Assembly (NCBI GenBank): GCA_025370845.1
Contig: JAMXFF010000003.1
Span: 135,581-199,580 of the forward strand
Direction of reading: 5' to 3'
Length of the DNA: 64,000 nt
Source of the DNA: Laspinema palackyanum D2a
Lineage (GTDB): Bacteria > Cyanobacteriota > Cyanobacteriia > Cyanobacteriales > Laspinemataceae
The position numbers and the translations under genes are program-made. Under the pieces are notes generated by a model that saw only the letters and a list, made by a program, of their open reading frames with translations, did not search any database and was not told where the DNA came from. Positions 26,241-34,837 of this stretch are shown here, one piece after another. Every line of letters starts with the position of its first letter. Position 1 is the first letter of the stretch.

Positions 26241-28454
26241 ATGTCTTATTCTTTGCCGAAAAACTCCCTGATTGACCTCTTATCTCAGCCAACCGTCGTG
26301 GCAGTTTTGGCCTCTGTGGGCATCCACGGACTGGTTGGTATAAGCTGGGACCGCTTGCCCTTTAGCGGCAAAAATGAACCTAATCCTTGGACGACGGTGG
26401 ATTTGGTCAACCTGAGTCCGGAAGAAATCAGCCGCCTCCCCGATTTTTCATCGCCACAAGCTACGGGGTCCGGCAGTCTGAACTCCTCTTCGGAACCTTT
26501 AGCCGCGTTGCCAGAATTAGGACCTCTGCCCCCTTCCCCCGGCAAATTAGGGCTTGAACCCCTGACGCTGCCGCCCGGTAATCCGTTATATGATCTGCCG
26601 TTAGATCTTCCTCCTGCACCTTCGTTGAGAGATCTGAAAACCCCCCTGCCCTCGTTGCAAGATTATCAATCTCCTAGCGAGTTTCGTGAGAGGTTAACGA
26701 ATCCTCAGCCTTCGGGGTCGTCGAATAGTATGGCGATCGAGCAGTTGCTGGCATTAGAAAGATTAGAACGCGCCCAAATCGAGCGAGAAATTGAGCAACG
26801 AGAACGGCAACAAAGACTGATAGCTGAACAAAATCGTCAGATCCCGCCACCCCCACCCCAGGAATTCCGATTGCAAGATGTTCCGCCCCCTCCCCAGGGG
26901 AGTTTCCCCGCTTCTGAAAATCAGCAAAGACCTTTCAGTGGCATGAACGAAGAGACGGATGCCTCGGAATTCGCGGACCTTCCTATCCCAGAAAATGTCC
27001 CAGGGCCAGGGGCGATCGCCCGTTCAGGCAATGCCAATCCCTCACCACCGCCAGAGTTTAACAATCCCTCGGGTAATTTACCCAATGGGGTAAATCCGGG
27101 GATGGGACCGGCGGCCAGTGGAGGTGCCGTTGATTTGCAGACTCAACCGAGAAACAGTGAAGAAGATGGGATTGAGGAGGGCGCTCAAGCCGTGGTTCCT
27201 CCCAATGTTCCCACGCCAAGCGATCGCCCCCAGGAGGGTGCGACGGTTCCTGATAAAATCGGGACGGATCCCGATAGCGTTCGCGAACTGTGGGCCAAAA
27301 TCACAGAAGAAAATAACCGGGATAACCCCACGGGGTTGGTAAGCGATCGCCAAAATGCCATGTTGGAAGGGTTAGAGGCTTATGCTAAGTGGGTTGAGAA
27401 CTTAGAATCCCAATACGGCGAAGTCAGGACCAACAAAGCGATCGCTGTAGCGAACCAATATCCCTTAGAAGCTTGCCCCCAAAAGTTAGAAGGGCGTGCT
27501 CTGTTTGGGGTGTTAGTCAATCCTGACGGACAAATTATTGATGGACCCCGGCGCTTACTGGGAAGTGGACAGGACATTCTCGATAGCTTTGCTCGAAAAT
27601 TTGTCCAAGACATGAGGTTTGCTCCCGTGAGTGAACCGACAGTACACCAGTATGCCTTTGAGTTTCAGTATGCGCCTCAACTCTGTACCAATGCCCCGTC
27701 CCCAGGGACGACCCCCACACCTCCGGTACAAACTCCCCAACCGGAGTTGAATAATCCCCAACCCTCGGGAGAAAATTCCACGCCCGTGTTGGATGCCCCA
27801 CCCTCGGGAGAAAATTCCACGCCCGTGTTGGATGCCCCACCCTCGGGAGAAAATTCCACGCCCGTGTTGGATGCACAACCCTCGGGAGAAAATTCCACGC
27901 CCGTGTTGGATGCCCAACCCTCGGGAGAAAATCCCACTCCGCAGTTGGATGTAAGACCCACACAGGGCAATCCCACCTTGCGGATCGAACAGCCCCCGGC
28001 AAGTAGACCCCAACAACTGCGGGACCCATCACCGGACGGGGAACCCTCAAAGCCGGTGAATGGGGCACCCCAAGTTAAACCCGCCCCAGGGCCGGTACCA
28101 GGTCCAACCCCAGAGGAACCGGCTGCCCCTGTGGAAGCTGTGGAACCCGAACCTGTGCAAGAAGAGTCGGTTCCGGAACAGGTTCAACCGCAAGAGGAGC
28201 CCATCCAACCCGTAGAAACGCCAGAAATGGAGGAAGAGGAGGGATTGACTCCGGACGGATTGGAGAGTACCCCCACTGAAGACTCCCAGGAGTTGCCCAC
28301 TCCGGAGGCATCGGAGACAGAAGGGGGGGAACCTGTGGAGGGGGATAACCGGGAGTCAGAACCGGAGTCAGAACCTGTGGAAGATGCGGCAGAGATGGAG
28401 GGGGAATCTGAGGAGGCGATCGCCGATGAGGAAGAAAGGGATCCTGAAATTTAA
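26241..28454 (+). CDS. TonB-like proline-rich protein with a 13-residue tandem repeat
   Basis: A 737-residue protein. One N-terminal membrane segment (VVAVLASVGIHGLVGISW, about 18-36) leads into a long Pro/Glu/Ser-rich periplasmic region with a charged coiled coil (LLALERLERAQIEREIEQRERQQR). About 395-490 is a TonB-C-like globular segment (LEGRALFGVLVNPDGQIIDGPRRLLGSGQDILD...VQDMRFAPV) flanked by two cysteines (EACP and QLCT) that may pair. It then has five 13-residue repeats (PSGENSTPVLDAP) and a very acidic tail. TonB proteins carry proton-motive force energy to the outer membrane. The neighbours on the opposite strand are a MotA/TolQ-like and a MotB-like protein, making a joint energy-transducing role plausible but unproven. 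Confidence 0.75.
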   Translation: MSYSLPKNSLIDLLSQPTVVAVLASVGIHGLVGISWDRLPFSGKNEPNPWTTVDLVNLSPEEISRLPDFSSPQATGSGSLNSSSEPLAALPELGPLPPSPGKLGLEPLTLPPGNPLYDLPLDLPPAPSLRDLKTPLPSLQDYQSPSEFRERLTNPQPSGSSNSMAIEQLLALERLERAQIEREIEQRERQQRLIAEQNRQIPPPPPQEFRLQDVPPPPQGSFPASENQQRPFSGMNEETDASEFADLPIPENVPGPGAIARSGNANPSPPPEFNNPSGNLPNGVNPGMGPAASGGAVDLQTQPRNSEEDGIEEGAQAVVPPNVPTPSDRPQEGATVPDKIGTDPDSVRELWAKITEENNRDNPTGLVSDRQNAMLEGLEAYAKWVENLESQYGEVRTNKAIAVANQYPLEACPQKLEGRALFGVLVNPDGQIIDGPRRLLGSGQDILDSFARKFVQDMRFAPVSEPTVHQYAFEFQYAPQLCTNAPSPGTTPTPPVQTPQPELNNPQPSGENSTPVLDAPPSGENSTPVLDAPPSGENSTPVLDAQPSGENSTPVLDAQPSGENPTPQLDVRPTQGNPTLRIEQPPASRPQQLRDPSPDGEPSKPVNGAPQVKPAPGPVPGPTPEEPAAPVEAVEPEPVQEESVPEQVQPQEEPIQPVETPEMEEEEGLTPDGLESTPTEDSQELPTPEASETEGGEPVEGDNRESEPESEPVEDAAEMEGESEEAIADEEERDPEI
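27762..27956 (+). repeat. Five 39-bp tandem repeats inside the TonB-like gene
   Basis: Five consecutive 39-bp units encode PSGENSTPVLDAP and close variants. Units 1-4 are nearly identical in DNA while unit 5 is diverged (PTPQLDVR). The length keeps frame, so copy number can vary by slippage without breaking the protein. Confidence 0.93.
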
Positions 28455-28497
28455 CCCCAATTCCCGATTAGCCCGCCCAGGCGGGCTTTGTTCGGAT

Positions 28498-28551
28498 AGC
28501 CTCACCCTTTCCTAACGGAACGCTTAGCGAACAGGGTGCAAGGCTTTTTTA
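28498..28551 (+). terminator. Terminator after the TonB-like gene
   Basis: The stem AGCCTCACCCT / AGGGTG-CA-AGGCT, with one 2-base bulge and a structured loop, is followed by six T. A second hairpin, AGCCCGCC-CA-GGCGGGCT at 28470-28487, precedes it. Together they separate the TonB-like gene from the convergent MotB-like gene. Confidence 0.78.
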
Positions 28552-29370
28552 TTGAACGCTAGTTTCTTCCCCTAAGCGGGTAAACCGAATTTCAATCCGT
28601 CTTCTGCTTTCATCGGGGTTCGGATTAACATTCCCAAAATTTCCCGTGGGAGAGACTAATTGCGCCGCAGAATAGGGACGGAATTGTAATCCTTGCAGCT
28701 TCCCTTCGGTGCCTTGAATGGTTTGTAAAATTTGCACCACGGCTAAGGCTCTCATTAATCCTAAATCCGCATTTGAACCGGGAACTAACTGATTAACTGG
28801 GGTTGTACCGGCAGCAACTTGGGGTAAGGAACGGTCTAAATTACTCGAACTGGCATTGTTGGGTTGTCCATCGGTATGTCCAATAATTTCTATGACATTG
28901 ATATTATAAGCGGCAGCATTGGCTTCAATTTGAGGGACTAATTGATTGCGAACATAAGTTTCTAAGGCATCGGGAAGTTGAGCACTTCCCGAAGAAAATT
29001 GATAAGCCCCGGTATCACGAATCACGATAATGGGAGGGGCTTTCGGCGTTGCCATTTCCTGTTGCAATTGTCCCTGTAAGGTTTGGGTTTGCGCGGCTAA
29101 GGCGCGATTTTGGGCGACTAAGGGGGCAACTTGGGATTCCGCTAAGGTGGCGCGGTTTTGGGCGCTGGTGAGGTCAATTTGGGTCCGGAGAAGCTGTTGG
29201 CGGAGGGCTTCTTCGGTTTCGCGCATACTGGAAATGGAGACTAAGGGTTTAATAATTGCCAGCAGCAGCAGGAAACTGAGAATCATAAATGCATTGGACA
29301 TTAAGTCCGTAAAGGCGGGCCAAATATCAAATTCTGGTGGCATTTCATGCCGCCTAGACCTGGATTTCAT
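28549..29370 (-). CDS. MotB/OmpA-like (ZorB-like) membrane protein
   Basis: A 273-residue protein. One N-terminal membrane segment (about 18-40) begins with Asp22 in WPAFTDLMSNAFMI, the position of the proton-binding Asp in MotB and ZorB stators. A coiled coil (about 48-107) is followed by an OmpA/MotB peptidoglycan-binding domain (about 114-268) with IEIIGHTDGQP, MRALAVVQIL and DESRRRIEIRF. Its partner is the MotA/TolQ-like gene 93 bp upstream. Cyanobacteria have no flagella, so the pair must power something else. The FTDLM motif resembles ZorB of the Zorya defence system, but no zorC/D/E is present here. Confidence 0.82.
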   Translation of the reverse strand: MKSRSRRHEMPPEFDIWPAFTDLMSNAFMILSFLLLLAIIKPLVSISSMRETEEALRQQLLRTQIDLTSAQNRATLAESQVAPLVAQNRALAAQTQTLQGQLQQEMATPKAPPIIVIRDTGAYQFSSGSAQLPDALETYVRNQLVPQIEANAAAYNINVIEIIGHTDGQPNNASSSNLDRSLPQVAAGTTPVNQLVPGSNADLGLMRALAVVQILQTIQGTEGKLQGLQFRPYSAAQLVSPTGNFGNVNPNPDESRRRIEIRFTRLGEETSVQ

Positions 29371-29463
29371 GAGGCAATTTCTCCGTTAATTAATGCGAAT
29401 TTGTGAAGGGTTAAACTGGGGATGAGGGTGGGATTTTGGGAAATGTTTGTTGAGGATTAAGGC

Positions 29464-31056
29464 TTATTTGTCGGGATTTTCTTCTTCCTCCCAGTTGACG
29501 AGTTGTGGGTTAAAGGGGTCGTTGGAATGGTTGGCGGGAGGAGGACTCAACCGGGTGGGGGCCATTCCAGAGGGTTGTTCTTCGGATTCTAAATGCTTGA
29601 CAACTTGAGTGAGTTGTGATTGGACGGCATTCAAGTCATTGCCAAGTTTGGAGATGCGGGTGGCAACGGGGTCGGTGGCGGGATTGATGTTATTACGATC
29701 GCCGAGGGTGGCAACGAGGCGATCGCCTAAAGTTTGTATTCCCTCTCTCATTTCTTCGGTAAACAGTTTCAGGGATTCGACTAATTTATAAAGTTCGGTA
29801 TGGACATCCACAAAGCGATCGGTTCGGGTTGCTAATCGCTTTTGCAAGGTATCTAAGGTTTTGATGACGGAATGGAAGATTTGAGCGCTTTGTTGCATTT
29901 CTCCGACGACTTCGGATAATGCGGTTTGATTGTTTTGGGTTAAGTTGAGAACTTGGCCGGAATTCTTGCTTAATCCGGCGATTTCTTCGGAGAGATGAAT
30001 GGTTTCTTGGCTGGTGGTTTGGAGAGAGGCGATCGCCAGTTGCAATGCCTGGGTGGATTGATTTAACACCGAGGCGGAACGCGCTAAATCCCTTTGCGTA
30101 TTGGCTAAATTATCCGTGGAACTGGCTAGTTTATTGGCAAATTGGCTCTTTTCAAAAATTTGTGCCGATTCCCGAAACATAGTTGCGCCAGACATCATGG
30201 AACTGGATGATTCCATCAGGCGATTATAAACTTGCGTGGCGAGATGATTCGCTTGGCGGTTACCTTCGGTAATTTGCTCTACGCTTTCGCCTAATGAGGA
30301 AGAAACTGCTTCTTTGACGGAGACAGAGAACTGACTGACAAAAGTCCCGAAGAGGGTTTCGAGGCGATCGACTGCTTTATCTAAAGGCGATCGGCGATTT
30401 AAAGCAGGGCCATAAATATTATCAATATAATCTTCTAACGCGCTGATGAGTTGATATTTGGCAATGCTGGTATTTCTGAGTAAATTGACCACCGTCAACA
30501 AAGCACTACAAGCAACAGCGGTTAAGCTACTAATAAACGCCACCCCCATCCCTTGCAAAGGTCGTTGCACTTGTTGAACCAATGCATCAATACTCCCCAC
30601 CCCAAAATCATTAATGGTTTGGCTGAGTTCGGCTAGGTTCATGGTAATTCCCAGGAACGTCCCTAACAAACCCAAGGAGAGTAAAAGATTGGGTAAAAAT
30701 CGGCAAAAATAATCGATTTGTTCGTTTTTGAGGAGATGTCTACTATAAACTTGGTCGATTAACGCCCCGGTATTTATATGATCTAAGGCGGGGCTTGATT
30801 CCTTGCATCGGATTTCAATTTCTTCAACAATTCTCGGCTTTTTAGTAGGATTTGGGTCATAAATTAAACCCCGAACCCGAGAGGCTAAATAAATTAAATG
30901 TTGATAAACTCCCCACCGGAGAAATATCGTAAAAAATGTTAGGACAATCAAACTCAGAACAAAACCGAGTAAGTAGGGAGGCAGCAGGACAGAATTGAAT
31001 TGTTCTATTACACCGAATACCAAGGGTCCTTGAACGGGGGAGAGGAATTGACTCAT
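29464..31056 (-). CDS. MotA/TolQ/ExbB-type (ZorA-like) ion channel protein with a long tail
   Basis: A 530-residue protein. Membrane segments lie at about 29-47, 119-141 and 168-193; the second and third carry the family signatures SLGLLGTFLGITMNL and LQGMGVAFISSLTAVACSALL. Residues about 225-490 form a long helical, coiled-coil, chemoreceptor-like tail (many S/T/Q heptads, e.g. NLANTQRDLARSASVLNQST). The last 40 residues are proline-rich. A MotA/TolQ core with a long cytoplasmic tail is the architecture of ZorA. It is cotranscribed with the MotB-like gene downstream. Confidence 0.82.
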   Translation of the reverse strand: MSQFLSPVQGPLVFGVIEQFNSVLLPPYLLGFVLSLIVLTFFTIFLRWGVYQHLIYLASRVRGLIYDPNPTKKPRIVEEIEIRCKESSPALDHINTGALIDQVYSRHLLKNEQIDYFCRFLPNLLLSLGLLGTFLGITMNLAELSQTINDFGVGSIDALVQQVQRPLQGMGVAFISSLTAVACSALLTVVNLLRNTSIAKYQLISALEDYIDNIYGPALNRRSPLDKAVDRLETLFGTFVSQFSVSVKEAVSSSLGESVEQITEGNRQANHLATQVYNRLMESSSSMMSGATMFRESAQIFEKSQFANKLASSTDNLANTQRDLARSASVLNQSTQALQLAIASLQTTSQETIHLSEEIAGLSKNSGQVLNLTQNNQTALSEVVGEMQQSAQIFHSVIKTLDTLQKRLATRTDRFVDVHTELYKLVESLKLFTEEMREGIQTLGDRLVATLGDRNNINPATDPVATRISKLGNDLNAVQSQLTQVVKHLESEEQPSGMAPTRLSPPPANHSNDPFNPQLVNWEEEENPDK

Positions 31057-31257
31057 GACGGATTAATACTAGGTTGATAATTGCAACGCCTGGGGTAGAT
31101 TGACTCTACAGGCTGGGCGTGATTTGCTCGAAAGAGATAAAAATCGTCGCGTTTCTGGCGCTTGATTCGTCATAGTTTCGATCTATCCTAGCTCAAACCC
31201 GGATCAGGGGGTATGTCATCCGTTACTTAGAATCTCCGGTGAGGGATGAGAGGAAGG

Positions 31258-31283
31258 GGACAAGAAACCGGGTTTCACCGCCC
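31258..31283 (+). repeat. AAACC-GGTTT palindromic motif, copy 2
   Basis: Matches 6729-6754 on the opposite strand at 25 of 26 bases. A second AGAAACCCGGTTTCT palindrome follows at about 31316-31332. It lies in the gap between recR and the MotA-like gene. Confidence 0.7.
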
Positions 31284-31351
31284 AGATTTGCTCCAGATTG
31301 GCAGAAATTTTGCACAGAAACCCGGTTTCTCATCTTTACTGTACCGGCATT

Positions 31352-31951
31352 CTAGTCTAAATCTCGACGGCCCTCCAAGGCACGCGCTAAGGTGACTTCA
31401 TCGGCATATTCCAAATCCCCTCCCATTGGCAATCCAAAGGCAATGCGCGTGACTCGGGTAAAAGGTTTGAGTAATTGTCCCACATAAAGGGTTGTGGTTT
31501 CTCCCTCCACACTGGGACTAATGGCGATAATCACTTCTTTGATTTGTTGTTGACTCACGCGCCGGACTAATGCTTGAATATTCAGTTGTTCGGGTCCAAT
31601 GCCATCCATAGGCGAAATCACCCCACCGAGGACATGATATTTGCCTCTAAATTCCCGAGTTTTTTCTAAGGCAATTAAGTCGCGAGAGTCGGAAACCACG
31701 CAAATCACATCGCGATCGCGATTGGGTGCACGACAGATTTCGCAAGTCGGTTCTGCACTCAAGTGAAAGCACTCTTTACAAAATCCCACTTGTTGTTTGG
31801 CATCGATTAACGCCTTCGCCAATGCCTGAATTTCATCATCGGGTCGCTTCAATAAATGGAGGGCCAGTCTTTGGGCGGATTTAGGGCCAATTCCCGGCAA
31901 ACGTTGCAGTTGCTCGATTAAACGAGCTAAAGGACGAGTATAAACGGTCAG
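31352..31951 (-). CDS. recR: Recombination mediator RecR (start codon unclear)
   Basis: RecR works with RecF/RecO in loading RecA at gaps. Visible are the helix-hairpin-helix ([17 protein letters not shown]), the four-Cys zinc site ([16 protein letters not shown]) and a Toprim domain ([16 protein letters not shown]...PMDGIGP...[15 protein letters not shown]). The family N-terminus [16 protein letters not shown] is encoded upstream of the first ordinary start (TTG at 31900). In the right frame only CTG at 31951 lies between it and an in-frame stop, so a CTG start, preceded closely by AGGAG, is assumed here. An error in the sequence or a shorter TTG-started product are alternatives. Confidence 0.85.
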   Translation of the reverse strand: MTVYTRPLARLIEQLQRLPGIGPKSAQRLALHLLKRPDDEIQALAKALIDAKQQVGFCKECFHLSAEPTCEICRAPNRDRDVICVVSDSRDLIALEKTREFRGKYHVLGGVISPMDGIGPEQLNIQALVRRVSQQQIKEVIIAISPSVEGETTTLYVGQLLKPFTRVTRIAFGLPMGGDLEYADEVTLARALEGRRDLD

Positions 31952-32016
31952 TCTCCTGTGGACTCCAAAAGATACTCTTCCATTTTACCGATTTTTGTTC
32001 CCCAATGAACAGGAAT

Positions 32017-33786
32017 TTACGGTAAACAAGGAGGTTCCTGAAACCCCGTATTTCCCTTGGCAGCAACATGGCAGGAATAGGTCAACGCAGCGGAGTTATT
32101 TCCCTGATTATTTTCTACAGTATTTCTCTTTCCTCCCGCTGTCCCTTTGGCTAATATTCCGCCATTGACTATATTATTAGCAATGGTGACATCTTCCATC
32201 ACCCCGGGAGCATTATTAGTATCGGCATTTACATAAATTAGCTCAATATCTGTCAGTTCAGCATTGACTCGATTTCCGAAAATTTCCACATTTTTAATCG
32301 AGGGAATTTTGTACAATCCGATATAAGTATTGCCCTGATTATTGCGAAGAATCGCACCATTGACTTCGGTTCCCCCACAACATTCTTGAATCAGAATTCC
32401 CTCTCCATCTACACTCAAATATTTGGTATCTCTGACTCGATGACGATATACTTCATACTGATTTCCCTCCACCAAAACATTGGACCCAGACCAATCAATA
32501 GCCCGATTTTCTAGGGTAACAGCACCTCGGGGTTCTTTTAACCCCGTCGGGTCAGTCCACCATTGTTTTCCGCGTTCGTCGCGGACTTGATTATCTTGGA
32601 TGACTAACCCATCTCCCGAGGCAGAAATGGCGACCCGCATGGTGTGATAAACCCAGTTATCTCGCAAGGTAATTCCAGTGCGAAATAGTCCCGGTTCTGT
32701 AGTGGGATTGGCATTTTTTTGGAATCCCCCGGATTTGGACCGATTCACGACAATTCCATAGTGATTGCCATAGTGGAAGGGGACTTTATTTCCTTCCCTA
32801 TAAGTGATAATTTGTTCCCCTTGAATGGGTTTAACTTGATAATTAGGTTGATTGTAGTTGTCGGTAATGTTATCATTAACACGATTATTGGCAATTAAAA
32901 TATTAGCCTTGGCATTGACTGTAATATTAGCAGCAAATCGATAACTGTAGCGCAACCAAGGACTTTGAAACGAAGGCTCAGGAACGCGCGGGTCAGGTTC
33001 GGCGACATTGTTGCTGCGAATACCATAAATGACAATATTTTGATTGTTTCCGGTATCAATATCTCCCCGCAAGGAAATGGCGGCACGATTGATATCTAAA
33101 TGAACTAATCCAATATTGCTGTCCGTATCTCCGGCAGTGGTGGTGATGGTTTTAAATGCCGTGTCGTTGGGAGTTCCATTCCCCGAGAATTCCGGTTCAT
33201 ATTTGGGAAATTGCAGTTTAGATGGGGGATTAAATCCGGCATTTTTAGCATCGTTGACTGAGGGACTTTCGCCTCGGATAACGACTCCATTTTTTAGACT
33301 AATGCTATCCTCAAATGAGTAGGTTCCAGGAGGAAAATAAACCACGCCTCCCCCATTTGCGGTAGCAGCATCTCGCGCTGCATTAAACCGCGCTACCATC
33401 GTTCCTCCCTCAAAATCTTGGATATTATAGACGCAGTTCCATTTAATTTTATTGGTCCAGGAATAGGAGGAGTTAGCATACTGTTCAGCAATGGGATTAT
33501 TTGTCGGTCCTCCCTGGGGACTCCCACAATTTGCGGCAAGTATTCCAATAGTGCTTGAGGTTGCCGATGGAGGTGTTCCGGTGACAGATTCTGGGGAGTT
33601 TACGGAATTAACTGCTACAGGATTCGGCAAGGTTGGGGGAGAATTTTCGAGGGAGTTACTCAGATTTTGGCTATAATTAGAGATGGCATAACCGCCTAGA
33701 ATTAGACTCAAGGCGCAACCCGCAAGGCAGACAAATTGCCCGATTTTTTTCCACCGAGGACTGAGGCGCTGTTTGGGTTGATTCAT
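32017..33786 (-). CDS. Secreted right-handed beta-helix protein (pectate-lyase-3-like)
   Basis: A 589-residue protein with an N-terminal membrane/signal segment (FVCLAGCALSLILGGYAIS). A low-complexity linker to about 85 is followed by a beta-helix of the pectate lyase 3 / GH28-related type. The helix starts at FNAARDAATANGGGVVYFPPGTYSFEDSISLKNGVVIRGE and continues through NI-rich coils (NITVNAKANILIANNRVNDN, NVEIFGNRVNAELTDIEL). Such proteins bind or cleave polysaccharides; no catalytic residues can be named. It is the last gene before a palindromic repeat cluster. Confidence 0.75.
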   Translation of the reverse strand: MNQPKQRLSPRWKKIGQFVCLAGCALSLILGGYAISNYSQNLSNSLENSPPTLPNPVAVNSVNSPESVTGTPPSATSSTIGILAANCGSPQGGPTNNPIAEQYANSSYSWTNKIKWNCVYNIQDFEGGTMVARFNAARDAATANGGGVVYFPPGTYSFEDSISLKNGVVIRGESPSVNDAKNAGFNPPSKLQFPKYEPEFSGNGTPNDTAFKTITTTAGDTDSNIGLVHLDINRAAISLRGDIDTGNNQNIVIYGIRSNNVAEPDPRVPEPSFQSPWLRYSYRFAANITVNAKANILIANNRVNDNITDNYNQPNYQVKPIQGEQIITYREGNKVPFHYGNHYGIVVNRSKSGGFQKNANPTTEPGLFRTGITLRDNWVYHTMRVAISASGDGLVIQDNQVRDERGKQWWTDPTGLKEPRGAVTLENRAIDWSGSNVLVEGNQYEVYRHRVRDTKYLSVDGEGILIQECCGGTEVNGAILRNNQGNTYIGLYKIPSIKNVEIFGNRVNAELTDIELIYVNADTNNAPGVMEDVTIANNIVNGGILAKGTAGGKRNTVENNQGNNSAALTYSCHVAAKGNTGFQEPPCLP

Positions 33787-33803
33787 GATATCCTCCGCTT
33801 GTA

Positions 33804-33884
33804 TTAACCCCGTTAGGGGTTAAATTAAAGATGACTCCTAAAGGAGTCACTACGAACTTTTGTAGTAACCCCTTTAGGGGTTGC
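33804..33884. repeat. Cluster of arm-variant palindromes
   Basis: TAACCCCGTTAGGGGTTA, GACTCCTAAAGGAGTC and AACCCCTTTAGGGGTT occur side by side, with the CACTACGAAC / GTAGT flanks known from the MITE-like copies. The cluster overlaps the 3' end of the phosphopantetheinyl transferase gene. Confidence 0.82.
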
Positions 33885-34611
33885 ATCTTTCATCTTTAAA
33901 ATAACAGATCTGCCAATTTTGACCTGCGATCGCCACTGCTGCTACATAATCCGGATGGGGATACAGTTCCGCAATAAACCAACGGGATGCTAACTCGGAA
34001 TTTCCCTGAATTGCCACTAATTTGGCAGGCATTCCGGGGATGAGAGACACTTCCACTTCATCCAATCCTGCTAATCCATCGCCGGTTGCCTTTAAGTAGG
34101 CTTCTTTGCGCGTCCAAGCATTCAAAAAAGCAGCTTGTTTTTGTGCCATTGGTAAAGCAGCGATCGCCTCTGCTTCTGCTGGCGTAAAAAACCGTTTTGC
34201 CAACTGTTCCGCATCGGATACAGGACGAATTTGCTCTAAATCAATCCCCACAGGTTCCGAGGCGATCGCATAAAGCGCCAATCCCCCCGAATGAGACAGA
34301 TTAAAATGCAGACGCTGCTCAACATTTGCCAACATGGGTTTCCCCTTGGCACTGTACTGAAATTCTATCTTGTCCGGTGCAATCTGTAAATACTTCCCCA
34401 ACAGCGATCGCAACATCCCTCGTCCTACAATAAACCGACTGCGATCGGGTTCAAAATAAAAGCGATCGGCCCTTTTTTGCTCCTCCTGGGACAGCAGGGC
34501 TCTAAATTGGCGGATTTCTGTGGAATTGCGATCGAGTTCCACCCGCCAAACATGAACCTGTTGCGGGAAAAGTTTTATGGTTTCGCTTGTAAGTTTCTCT
34601 TCTATATTCAT
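33874..34611 (-). CDS. 4'-phosphopantetheinyl transferase (Sfp/HetI type)
   Basis: A 245-residue enzyme that transfers the phosphopantetheine arm from CoA to acyl- or peptidyl-carrier proteins. Visible motifs: RGMLRSLLGKYL, FQYSAKGKPML, FNLSHSGG, the metal motif VGIDLEQIRP and WTRKEAYLKATGDGL (WxxKEAxxK). Cyanobacteria normally have a single broad-specificity enzyme of this kind serving fatty-acid and secondary-metabolite synthesis. The last few residues (KDERCNP) and the stop codon come from the palindromic repeat downstream, so the C-terminus was probably altered by repeat insertion. Confidence 0.9.
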   Translation of the reverse strand: MNIEEKLTSETIKLFPQQVHVWRVELDRNSTEIRQFRALLSQEEQKRADRFYFEPDRSRFIVGRGMLRSLLGKYLQIAPDKIEFQYSAKGKPMLANVEQRLHFNLSHSGGLALYAIASEPVGIDLEQIRPVSDAEQLAKRFFTPAEAEAIAALPMAQKQAAFLNAWTRKEAYLKATGDGLAGLDEVEVSLIPGMPAKLVAIQGNSELASRWFIAELYPHPDYVAAVAIAGQNWQICYFKDERCNP

Positions 34612-34616
34612 CCCAG

Positions 34617-34682
34617 TTCGTAGTAACGACTTCAGTCGTTCTCTTCTCCTGTTCGTAGTAACGACTTCAGTCGTTCTCTTCC
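34617..34682. repeat. Two 35-bp units of the AACGACTTCAGTCGTT family
   Basis: Two units in tandem, each with TTCGTAGT, the palindrome AACGACTTCAGTCGTT and CTCTTC, start 35 bp apart. They lie directly upstream of the phosphopantetheinyl transferase start. Confidence 0.88.
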
Positions 34683-34764
34683 TTCAAAAAATCTCATTTG
34701 TAATTCACATAAGGAGGGAGTTCCTCGCCATCATCGTTGCAGATATCCGGATTGATCCCCCCAA

Positions 34765-34790
34765 CCCCCCTTAAGAAGGGGGGCTTTTTT
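34765..34790 (+). repeat. C-run/G-run hairpin with T tail
   Basis: CCCCCCTT-AAG-AAGGGGGG followed by CTTTTTT. It has terminator form on the plus strand, but no plus-strand gene precedes it. The same motif recurs at 38995-39025, so it is treated as an intergenic repeat. Confidence 0.6.
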
Positions 34791-34837
34791 GGATTTTATA
34801 AATTTGCGAGGAATCCACTCCTTTTGCTCTATGATTG

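Noticed and set aside
27535-28068. Long open frames (99-177 codons) antisense to the TonB-like gene
   Set aside because: They exist only because the GC-rich 39-bp repeats lack stops on the other strand; no start context and highly repetitive composition.
28549-31056. A complete Zorya defence system
   Set aside because: Only ZorA/ZorB-like genes are present; neighbours are recR and a TonB-like gene, with no ZorC, ZorD or ZorE. Only similarity of the motor part is claimed.
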